A stretch of DNA of 64,000 nucleotides from assembly GCA_951230915.1 (NCBI GenBank), contig OX579637.1, positions 21,018,001-21,082,000 on the forward strand, read 5' to 3'. Below the pieces are notes generated by a model that did no database searches, was not told the origin of the DNA, and saw nothing but the letters and a program-made list of their open reading frames with translations. Position numbers and translations under genes: made by a program. The DNA comes from Antitrichia curtipendula. Lineage: Eukaryota > Streptophyta > Bryopsida > Hypnales > Leucodontaceae. This document shows, one piece after another, positions 25,203-36,700 of this stretch (positions are counted from its first letter, which is position 1; each line of letters starts with the position of its first letter).

Positions 25203-28035
25203 GTGGGGAATCCATTCTTGCCGCAATATGCTAATTTTATTAAGTGCGTGAAATATTAAATGATTCGCCATGCCTTGTAGTTTGGGGATCCAAATTCCAA
25301 TGTCATGGAATTTGTTGGCCAATTGACTAGTTCCAAAAAAGTGTACAAGTTGTAAATAATTCCCACATGTAGAATCTATGTGGGGATTCCATTCTTGCCG
25401 CAATACGCTAATTTTATTACGTGCATGAAATATTAAGAGGATCCGTCATGCCCTGTAGTTTGGGGATCCAAATTCCAATGTCATGGAATTTGTTGGCCAA
25501 TTGACTAGTTCCAAAAAAATGTACAAGTTGTAAATAATCCCCACATGTAGAATCTATGTGGGGATTCCATGCTTGCCGCAATATGCTAATTTTATTACGT
25601 GCATGAAATATTAAATGATCCGCCATGCCTTGTAGTTTGGGGATCCAAATTCCAATGTCATGGAATTTGTTGGCCAATTGACTAGTTCCAAAAAAATGTA
25701 CAAGTTGTAAACAATCCCCACATGTAGAATCTATGTGGGGATTCCATTCTTGCCGCAATACGCTAATTTTATTACGTGCATGAAATATTAAGAAGATCCG
25801 TCATGCCCTGTAGTTTGGGGATCCAAATTCAAATGTCATGGAATTTGTTGGCCAATTGACTAGTTCCAAAAAAATGTACAAGTTGTAAATAATCCCCACA
25901 TGTAGAATCTATGTGGGGAATCCATTCTTGCCGCAATATGCTAATTTTATTAAGTGCGTGAAATATTAAATGATTCGCCATGCCTTGTAGTTTGGGGATC
26001 CAAATTCCAATGTCATGGAATTTGTTGGCCAATTGACTAGTTCCAAAAAAGTGTACAAGTTGTAAATAATCCCCACATGTAGAATCTATGTGGGGATTCC
26101 ATCCTTGCCGCAATACGCTAATTTTATTACGTGCATGAAATATTAAGAGGATCCGTCATGCCCTGTAGTTTGGGGATCCAAATTCCAATGTCATGGAATT
26201 TGTTGGCCAATTGACTAGTTCCAAAAAAATGTACAAGTTGTAAATAATCCCCACATGTAGAATCTAAGTGGGGATTCCATGCTTGCCACAATATGCTAAT
26301 TTTATTACGTGCATGAAATATTAAATGATCCGCCATGCCTTGTAGTTTGGGGATCCAAATTCCAATGTCATGGAATTTGTTGGCCAATTGACTAGTTCCA
26401 AAAAAATGTACAAGTTGTAAACAATCCCCACATGTAGAATCTATGTGGGGATTCCATTCTTGCCGCAATATGCTAATTTTATTACGTGCATGAAATATTA
26501 AATGATCCGCCACGCCTTGTAGTTTGGGGATCCAAATTCCAATGTCATGGAATTTGTTGGCCAATTGACTAGTTCCATAAAAATGTACAAGTTGTAAATA
26601 ATTCCCACATGTAGAATCTATGTGGGGATTCCATTCTTGCCGCAATACGCTAATTTTATTACGTGCATGAAATATTAAGAGGATCCGTCATGCCCTGTAG
26701 TTTGGGGATCCAAATTCCAATGTCATGGAATTTGTTGGCCAATTGACTAGTTCCAAAAAAATGTACAAGTTGTAAATAATCCCCACATGTAGAATCTATG
26801 TGGGGATTCCATTCTTGCCGCAATATGCTAATTTTATTACGTGCATGAAATATTAAGAAATCCGCCATGCCTTGTAGTTTGGGGATCCAAATTCAAATGT
26901 CATGGAATTTGTTGGCCAATTGACTAGTTCCAAAAAAATGTACAAGTTGTAAATAATCCCTACTTGTAGAATGCATGTAGGGATTCTATTCTTGCCGCAA
27001 TATGCTAATTTTATTACGTGCATGAAATATTAAAAGGATCCGTCATGCCCTGTAGTTTGGGGATCCAAATTCGAATGTCATGGAATTTGTTGGCCAATTG
27101 ACTAGTTCCAAAAAAATGTACAAGTTGTAAATAATTCCCACATGTAGAATCTATGTGGGCATTCTATTCTTGCCGCAATATGCTAATTTTATTACGTGCA
27201 TGAAATATTAAAAGGATCCGTCATGCCCTGTAGTTTGGGGATCCAAATTCGAATGTCATGGAATTTGTTGGCCAATTGACTAGTTCCAAAAAAGTGTACA
27301 AGTTGTAAATAATTCCCACATGTAGAATCTATGTGGGGATTCCATTCTTGCCGCAATACGCTAATTTTATTACGTGCATGAAATATTAAGAGGATCCGTC
27401 ATGCCCTGTAGTTTGGGGATCCAAATTCAAATGTCATGGAATTTGTTGGCCAATTGACTAGTTCCAAAAAAGTGTACAAGTTGTAAATAATCCCCACATG
27501 TAGAATCTATGTGGGGATTCCATCCTTGCCGCAATACGCTAATTTTATTACGTGCATGAAATATTAAGAAGATCCGTCATGCCCTGTAGTTTGGGGATCC
27601 AAATTCAAATGTCATCGAATTTGTTGGCCAATTGACTATATCAATAAAATGTACAAGTTGTAAATAATCCCTACTTGTAGAATGCATGTGGTATTCCATT
27701 CTTGCCGCAATATGCTAATTTTATTACGTGCATGAAATATTAAATGATCCGCCATGCCTTGTAGTTTGGGGATCCAAATTCAAATGTCATCGAATTTGTT
27801 GGCCAATTGACTATATCAAAAAAATGTCCAAGTTGTAAATAATCCGTACTTGTAGAATGCATGTGGGGATTCTATTCTTGCCGCACTATGCTAATTTTAT
27901 TACGTGCATGAAATATTAAAAGGATCCGTCATGCCCTGTAGTTTGGGGATCCAAATTCGAATGTCATGGAATTTGTTGGCCAATTGACTAGTTCCAAAAA
28001 AGTGTACAAGTTGTAAATAATTCCCACATGTAGAA
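25160..28035 (+). repeat. Copy of the 20.2-23.1 kb block, shift 4,967 bp (28 monomers)
   Basis: From about 25,160 the sequence returns to the composition of 20,193 onward and follows it to about 28,035 at a constant 4,967 bp. Matching markers include TGTGGGGAATCC (20,228/25,195), CTAAGTGGGG (near 21,298/26,265), TGTGGGCATTCT (near 22,190/27,157) and GCCGCACTATGC (near 22,914/27,881). The match ends where GAACCTATGTGGGG replaces GAATCTATGTGGTG. The copy skips part of the 1,951-bp unit, so it shows a separate, nested event. Confidence 0.85.
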
Positions 28036-31000
28036 CCTATGTGGGGATTCCATTCTTGCCGCAATACGCTAATTTTATTACGTGCATGAAATATTAAGAA
28101 GATCCGTCATGCCCTGTAGTTTGGGGATCCAAATTGAAATGTCATGGAATTTGTTGGCCAATTGACTAGTTCCAAAAAATGTACAAGTTGTAAATAATCC
28201 CCACATGTAGAATCTATGTGGGCATTCCATTCTTGCCGCAATATGCTAATTTTATTACGTGCATGAAATATTAAGAGGATCCGTCATGCCCTGTAGTTTG
28301 GGGATCCAAATTGAAATGTCATGGAATTTGTTGGCCAATTGACTAGTTCAAAAAAATGTACAAGTTGTAAATAATTCCCACATGTAGAATCTATGTGGGG
28401 ATTCCATTCTTGCCGCAATACGCTAATTTTATTACGTGCATGAAATATTAAGAGGATCCGTCATGCCCTGTAGTTTGGGGATCCAAATTGAAATGTCATG
28501 GAATTTGTTGGCCAATTGACTAGTTTAAAAAAATGTACAAGTTGTAAATAATCCCCACATGTAGAATCTATGTGGTGATTCCATTCTTGCCGCAATATGC
28601 TAGTTTTATTACGTGCGTGAAATATTAAGTGGATTCGTCATGCCCTGTAGTTTGGGGATCCAAATTGAAATGTTATGGAATTTGTTGGCCAATTGACTAG
28701 TTCCATAAAAATGTACAAGTTGTAAATAATTCCCACATGTAGAATCTATGTGGGGATTCCATTCTTGCCCGCAATATGCTAATTTTATTACGTGCATGAA
28801 ATATTAAGAGGATCCGTCATGCCCTGTAGTTTGGGGATCCAAATTGAAATGTCATGGAATTTGTTGGCCAATTGACTAGTTCCAAAAAAGTGTACAAGTT
28901 ATAAATAATTCCCACATGTAGAATCTATGTGGGGATTCCATTCTTGCCGCAATATGCTAGTTTTATTACGTGCGTGAAATATTAAGAGGATCCGCCACGC
29001 CTTGTAGTTTGGGGATCCAAATTCCAATGTCATGGAATTTGTTGGCCAATTGACTAGTTCCAAAAAAATGTACAAGTTGTAAATAATTCCCACATGTAGA
29101 ATCTATGTGGGGATTCCATTCTTGCCGCAATACGCTAATTTTATTACGTGCATGAAATATTAAGAGGATCCGTCATGCCCTGTAGTTTGGGGATCCAAAT
29201 TCGAATGTCATGGAATTTGTTGGCCAATTGACTAGTTCAAAAAAATGTACAAGTTGTAAATAATTCCCACATGTAGAATCTATGTGGGGATTCCATTCTT
29301 GCCGCAATACGCTAATTTTATTACGTGCATGAAATATTAAGAGGATCCGTCATGCCCTGTAGTTTGGGGATCCAAATTGAAATGTCATGGAATTTGTTGG
29401 CCAATTGACTAGTTCCAAAAAAGTGTACAAGTTGTAAATAATCCCCACATGTAGAATCTATGTGGGGATTCCATCCTTGCCGCAATACGCTAATTTTATT
29501 ACGTGCATGAAATATTAAGAGGATCCGTCATGCCCTGTAGTTTGGGGATCCAAATTCCAATGTCATGGAATTTGTTGGCCAATTGACTAGTTCCAAAAAA
29601 ATGTACAAGTTGTAAATAATCCCCACATGTAGAATCTATGTGGGGATTCCATGCTTGCCACAATATGCTAATTTTATTACGTGCATGAAATATTAAATGA
29701 TCCGCCATGCCTTGTAGTTTGGGGATCCAAATTCCAATGTCATGGAATTTGTTGGCCAATTGACTAGTTCCAAAAAAATGTACAAGTTGTAAACAATCCC
29801 CGCATGTAGAATCTATGTGGGGATTCCATTCTTGCCGCAATATGCTAATTTTATTACGTGCATGAAATATTAAATGATCCGCCACGCCTTGTAGTTTGGG
29901 GATCCAAATTCCAATGTCATGGAATTTGTTGGCCAATTGACTAGTTCCAAAAAAATGTACAAGTTGTAAATAATTCCCACATGTAGAATCTATGTGGGGA
30001 TTCCATTCTTGCCGCAATACGCTAATTTTATTACGTGCATGAAATATTAAGAGGATCCGTCATGCCCTGTAGTTTGGGGATCCAAATTCGAATGTCATGG
30101 AATTTGTTGGCCAATTGACTAGTTCCAAAAAAATGTACAAGTTGTAAATAATCCCCACATGTAGAATCTATGTGGGGATTCCATTCTTGCCGCAATATGC
30201 TAATTTTATTACGTGCATGAAATATTAAGAAATCCGCCATGCCTTGTAGTTTGGGGATCCAAATTCAAATGTCATGGAATTTGTTGGCCAATTGACTAGT
30301 TCCAAAAAAATGTACAAGTTGTAAATAATCCCTACTTGTAGAATGCATGTAGGGATTCTATTCTTGCCGCAATATGCTAATTTTATTACGTGCATGAAAT
30401 ATTAAAAGGATCCGTCATGCCCTGTAGTTTGGGGATCCAAATTCGAATGTCATGGAATTTGTTGGCCAATTGACTAGTTCCAAAAAAATGTACAAGTTGT
30501 AAATAATTCCCACATGTAGAATCTATGTGGGCATTCTATTCTTGCCGCAATATGCTAATTTTATTACGTGCATGAAATATTAAAAGGATCCGTCATGCCC
30601 TGTAGTTTGGGGATCCAAATTCGAATGTCATGGAATTTGTTGGCCAATTGACTAGTTCCAAAAAAGTGTACAAGTTGTAAATAATTCCCACATGTAGAAT
30701 CTATGTGGGGATTCCATTCTTGCCGCAATACGCTAATTTTATTACGTGCATGAAATATTAAGAGGATCCGTCATGCCCTGTAGTTTGGGGATCCAAATTC
30801 AAATGTCATGGAATTTGTTGGCCAATTGACTAGTTCCAAAAAAGTGTACAAGTTGTAAATAATCCCCACATGTAGAATCTATGTGGGGATTCCATCCTTG
30901 CCGCAATACGCTAATTTTATTACGTGCATGAAATATTAAGAAGATCCGTCATGCCCTGTAGTTTGGGGATCCAAATTCAAATGTCATCGAATTTGTTGGC

Positions 31001-32296
31001 CAATTGACTATATCAATAAAATGTACAAGTTGTAAATAATTCCTATTGTAGAATGCATGTGGTATTCCATTCTTGCCGCAATATGCTAATTTTATTACGT
31101 GCATGAAATATTAAATGATCCGCCATGCCTTGTAGTTTGGGGATCCAAATTCAAATGTCATCGAATTTGTTGGCCAATTGACTATATCAAAAAAATGTCC
31201 AAGTTGTAAATAATCCGTACTTGTAGAATGCATGTGGGGATTCTATTCTTGCCGCACTATGCTAATTTTATTACGTGCATGAAATATTAAAAGGATCCGT
31301 CATGCCCTGTAGTTTGGGGATCCAAATTCGAATGTCATGGAATTTGTTGGCCAATTGACTAGTTCCAAAAAAGTGTACAAGTTGTAAATAATTCCCACAT
31401 GTAGAACCTATGTGGGGATTCCATTCTTGCCGCAATACGCTAATTTTATTACGTGCATGAAATATTAAGAGGATCCGTCATGCCCTGTAGTTTGGGGATC
31501 CAAATTGAAATGTCATGGAATTTGTTGGCCAATTGACTAGTTCCAAAAAATGTACAAGTTGTAAATAATCCCCACATGTAGAATCTATGTGGGCATTCCA
31601 TTCTTGCCGCAATATGCTAATTTTATTACGTGCATGAAATATTAAGAGGATCCGTCATGCCCTGTAGTTTGGGGATCCAAATTGAAATGTCATGGAATTT
31701 GTTGGCCAATTGACTAGTTCAAAAAAATGTACAAGTTGTAAATAATTCCCACATGTAGAATCTATGTGGGGATTCCATTCTTGCCGCAATACGCTAATTT
31801 TATTACGTGCATGAAATATTAAGAGGATCCGTCATGCCCTGTAGTTTGGGGATCCAAATTGAAATGTCATGGAATTTGTTGGCCAATTGACTAGTTTAAA
31901 AAAATGTACAAGTTGTAAATAATCCCCACATGTAGAATCTATGTGGTGATTCCATTCTTGCCGCAATATGCTAGTTTTATTACGTGCGTGAAATATTAAG
32001 TGGATTCGTCATGCCCTGTAGTTTGGGGATCCAAATTGAAATGTTATGGAATTTGGTTGCCAATTGACTAGTTCCATAAAAATGTACAAGTTGTAAATAA
32101 TTCCCACATGTAGAATCTATGTGGGGATTCCATTCTTGCCCGCAATATGCTAATTTTATTACGTGCATGAAATATTAAGAGGATCCGTCATGCCCTGTAG
32201 TTTGGGGATCCAAATTGAAATGTCATGGAATTTGTTGGCCAATTGACTAGTTCCAAAAAAGTGTACAAGTTATAAATAATTCCCACATGTAGAATC
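26013..32296 (+). repeat. 19-monomer duplication, shift 3,372 bp (3,371 after a 1-bp deletion)
   Basis: About 26,013-28,925 matches about 29,385-32,296. The shift is 3,372 bp up to a 1-bp deletion near 31,047 (TCCTATTGTAG instead of CCCTACTTGTAG) and 3,371 bp after it. More differences are visible here than in the other core duplications: CTAAGTGGGG/CTATGTGGGG, CCCCACATG/CCCCGCATG, CCATAAAAATG/CCAAAAAAATG, AAATTCC/AAATTCG and AAGAAGATCC/AAGAGGATCC. This event is therefore probably older than the 2,662, 6,385 and 3,897 bp events. The stretch 28,926-29,384 between the copies holds ordinary monomers. Confidence 0.85.
28130..29210 (+). repeat. 6-monomer segment shared with 36,110-37,190 (shift 7,980 bp)
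   Basis: About 28,130-29,210 matches 36,110-37,190 with few changes. The markers are TGTGGGCATTCC, AGTTTAAAAAAATG, GTGGATTCGTC, the 1-bp insertion in TTGCCCGCAAT (28,766/36,746) and AGAGGATCCGCCACGCC. The same haplotype is also present near 31,500-32,290 and, through the 6,385-bp duplication, near 42,500-43,580. The distant copy carries GGCGAGTTGAC in place of GGCCAATTGAC near 36,667. Confidence 0.75.
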
Positions 32297-33774
32297 TTTG
32301 TGGGGATTCCATTCTTGCCGCAATATGCTAATTTTATTACGTGCATGAAATATTAAATGATCCGCCATGCCTTGTAGTTTGGGGATCCAAATTGAAATGT
32401 CATAGAAATTGTTGGCCAATTGACTAAATCAAAAAAATGTACAAGTTGTAAATAATCCGTACTTGTAGAATGCATGTGGGGATTCTATTCTTGCCGCAAT
32501 ATACTAATTTTATTACGTGCATGAAATATTAAAAGGATCCGTCATGCCCTGTAGTTTGGGGATCCAAATTCGAATGTCATGGAATTTGTTGGCCAATTGA
32601 CTAGTTCCAAAAAAGTGTACAAGTTGTAAATAATTCCCACATGTAGAATCTATGTGGGGATTCCATTCTTGCCCCAATATGCTAATTTTATTACGTGCAT
32701 GAAATATTAAGAGGATCCGTCATGCCCTGTAGTTTGGGGATCCAAATTGAAATGTCATGGAATTTGTTGGCCAATTGACTAGTTCAAAAAAATGTACAAG
32801 TTGTAAATAATCCCCACATGTAGAATCTATGTGGGGATTCCATTCTTGCCGCAATATGCTAATTTTATTACGTGCATGAAATATTAAATGATCCGCCATG
32901 CCTTGTAGTTTGGGGATCCAAATTCAAATGTCATCGAATTTGTTGGCCAATTGACTAGTTCCAAAAAAATGTACAAGTTGTAAATAATCCCTACTTGTAG
33001 AATGCATGTAGGGATTCTATTCTTGCCGCAATATGCTAGTTTTATTACGTGCATGAAATATTAAAAGGATCCGTCATGCCCTGTAGTTTGGGGATCCAAA
33101 TTGAAATGTCATGGAATTTGTTGGCCAATTGACTAGTTCCAAAAAAATGTACAAGTTGTAAATAATCCCTACTTGTAGAATGCATGTAGGGATTCTATTC
33201 TTGCCGCAATATGCTAGTTTTATTACGTGCATGAAATATTAAAAGGATCCGTCATGCCTTGTAGTTTGGGGATCCAAATTCAAATGTCATCGAATTTGTT
33301 GGCCAATTGACTAGTTCCAAAAAAATGTACAAGTTGTAAATAATCCCTACTTGTAGAATGCATGTAGGGATTCTATTCTTGCCGCAATATGCTAGTTTTA
33401 TTACGTGCATGAAATATTAAAAGGATCCGTCATGCCCTGTAGTTTGGGGATCCAAATTGAAATGTCATGGAATTTGTTGGCCAATTGACTAGTTCCAAAA
33501 AAATGTACAGGTTGTAAATAATTCCCACATGTAGAATCTATGTGGGGATTCCATTCTTGCCGCAATACGCTAATTTTATTACGTGCATGAAATATTAAGA
33601 GGATCCGTCATGCCCTGTAGTTTGGGGATCCAAATTCAAATGTCATGGAATTTGTTGGCCAATTGACTAGTTCCAAAAAAATGTACAAGTTGTAAATAAT
33701 CCCCACATGTAGAATCTATGTGGGGAATCCATTCTTGCCGCAATATGCTAGTTTTATTACGTGCGTGAAATATT
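32297..33774 (+). repeat. Monomers with a local dimer repeat (356 bp) between large duplications
   Basis: About eight monomers. From about 32,930 to 33,640 two alternating states (CAAATGTCATCG, then GAAATGTCATGG) repeat at 356 bp. All carry CCCTACTTGTAG with GTAGGGATTC and the GCTAGTTTTATT box, near 33,010, 33,190 and 33,370. Part of this stretch recurs near 38,250-38,740 at a shift of 4,967 bp, including the rare GTACAGGTTG at 33,505 and 38,472. Confidence 0.65.
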
Positions 33775-36700
33775 AAGTGGATCCGTCATGCCCTGTAGTT
33801 TGGGGATCCAAATTGAAATGTCATCGAATTTGTTGGCCAATTGACTATATCAAAAAAATGTCCAAGTTGTAAATAATCCGTACTTGTAGAATGCATGTGG
33901 GGATTCTATTCTTGCCGCAATATGCTAATTTTATTACGTGCATGAAATATTAAAAGGATCCGTCATGCCCTGTAGTTTGGGGATCCAAATTCGAATGTCA
34001 TGGAATTTGTTGGCCAATTGACTAGTTCCAAAAAAGTGTACAAGTTGTAAATAATTCCCACATGTAGAATCTATGTGGGGATTCCATTCTTGCCGCAATA
34101 CGCTAATTTTATTACGTGCATGAAATATTAAGAAGATCCGTCATGCCCTGTAGTTTGGGGATCCAAATTGAAATGTCATGGAATTTGTTGGCCAATTGAC
34201 TAGTTCAAAAAAATGTACAAGTTGTAAATAATCCCCACATGTAGAATCTATGTGGTGATTCCATTCTTGCCGCAATATGCTAGTTTTATTACGTGCATGA
34301 AATATTAAGAGGATCCGTCATGCCCTGTAGTTTGGGGATCCAAATTGAAATGTCATGGAATTTGTTGGCCAATTGACTAGTTCAAAAAAATGTACAAGTT
34401 GTAAATAATTCCCACATGTAGAATCTATGTGGGGATTCCATTCTTGCCGCAATACGCTAATTTTATTACGTGCATGAAATATTAAGAGGATCCGTCATGC
34501 CCTGTAGTTTGGGGATCCAAATTGAAATGTCATGGAATTTGTTGGCCAATTGACTAGTTCCATAAAAAAGTACAAGTTGTAAATAATTCCCACATGTAGA
34601 ATCTATGTCGGGATTCCATTCTTGCCGCAATACGCTAATTTTATTACGTGCATGAAATATTAAGAGGATCCGTCATGCTCTGTAGTTTGGGGATCCAAAT
34701 TCGAATGTCATGGAATTTGTTGGCCAATTGACTAGTTCAAAAAAATGTACAAGTTGTAAATAATTCCCACATGTAGAATCTATGTGGGGATTCCATTCTT
34801 GCCGCAATACGCTAATTTTATTACGTGCATGAAATATTAAGAGGATCCGTCATGCCCTGTAGTTTGGGGATCCAAATTCGAATGTCATGGAATTTGTTGG
34901 CCAATTGACTAGTTCAAAAAAATGTACAAGTTGTAAATAATTCCCACATGTAGAATCTATGTGGGGATTCCATTCTTGCCGCAATACGCTAATTTTATTA
35001 CGTGCATGAAATATTAAGAGGATCTGTCATGCCCTGTAGTTTGGGGATCCAAATTCAAATGTCATGGAATTTGTTGGCCAATTGACTAGTTCCAAAGAAA
35101 TGTACAAGTTGTAAATAATCCCCACATGTAGAATCTATGTGGGGATTCCATTCTTGCCGCAATATGCTAATTTTATTACGTGCGTGAAATATTAAGTGGA
35201 TCCGTCATGCCCTGTAGTTTAGGGATCCAAATTCAAATGTCATCGAATTTGTTGGCCAATTGACTAGTTCAAAAAAGTGTACAAGTTGTAAATAATTCCC
35301 ACATGTAGAATCTATGTGGGGATTCCATTCTTGCCGCAATATGCTAGTTTTATTACGTGCGTGAAATATTAAATGATCCGCCATGCCTTGTAGTTTGGGG
35401 ATCCAAATTCAAATGTCATCGAATTTGTTGGCCAATTGACTATATCAAAAAAATGTATAAGTTGTAAATAATCCCTACTTGTAGAATGCATGTGGGTATT
35501 CCATTCTTGCCGCAATATGCTAATTTTATTACGTGCATTAAATATTAAATGATCCGCCATGCCTTGTAGTTTGGGGATCCAATTTCAAATGTCATCGAAT
35601 TTGTTGGCCAATTGACTAGTTCAAAAAAATGTACAAGTTGTAAATAATCCCCACATGTAGAATCTATGTGGGGATTCCATTCTTGCCGCAATATGCTAAT
35701 TTTATTACGTGCATGAAATATTAAATGATCCGCCATGCCTTGTAGTTTGGGGATCCAAATTGAAATGTCATAGAAATTGTTGGCCAATTGACTAAATCAA
35801 AAAAATGTACAAGTTGTAAATAATCCGTACTTGTAGAATGCATGTGGGGATTCTATTCTTGCCGCAATATACTAATTTTATTACGTGCATGAAATATTAA
35901 AAGGATCCGTCATGCCCTGTAGTTTGGGGATCCAAATTCGAATGTCATGGAATTTGTTGGCCAATTGACTAGTTCCAAAAAAGTGTACAAGTTGTAAATA
36001 ATTCCCACATGTAGAATCTATGTGGGGATTCCATTCTTGCCGCAATATGCTAATTTTATTACGTGCATGAAATATTAAATGATCCGCCATGCCTTGTAGT
36101 TTGGGGATCCAAATTCGAATGTCATGGAATTTGTTGGCCAATTGACTAGTTCCAAAAAATGTACAAGTTGTAAATAATCCCCACATGTAGAATCTATGTG
36201 GGCATTCCATTCTTGCCGCAATATGCTAATTTTATTACGTGCATGAAATATTAAGAGGATCCGTCATGCCCTGTAGTTTGGGGATCCAAATTGAAATGTC
36301 ATGGAATTTGTTGGCCAATTGACTAGTTCAAAAAAATGTACAAGTTGTAAATAATTCCCACATGTAGAATCTATGTGGGGATTCCATTCTTGCCGCAATA
36401 CGCTAATTTTATTACGTGCATGAAATATTAAGAGGATCCGTCATGCCCTGTAGTTTGGGGATCCAAATTGAAATGTCATGGAATTTGTTGGCCAATTGAC
36501 TAGTTTAAAAAAATGTACAAGTTGTAAATAATCCCCACATGTAGAATCTATGTGGTGATTCCATTCTTGCCGCAATATGCTAGTTTTATTACGTGCGTGA
36601 AATATTAAGTGGATTCGTCATGCCCTGTAGTTTGGGGATCCAAATTGAAATGTTATGGAATTTGTTGGCGAGTTGACTAGTTCCATAAAAATGTACAAGT

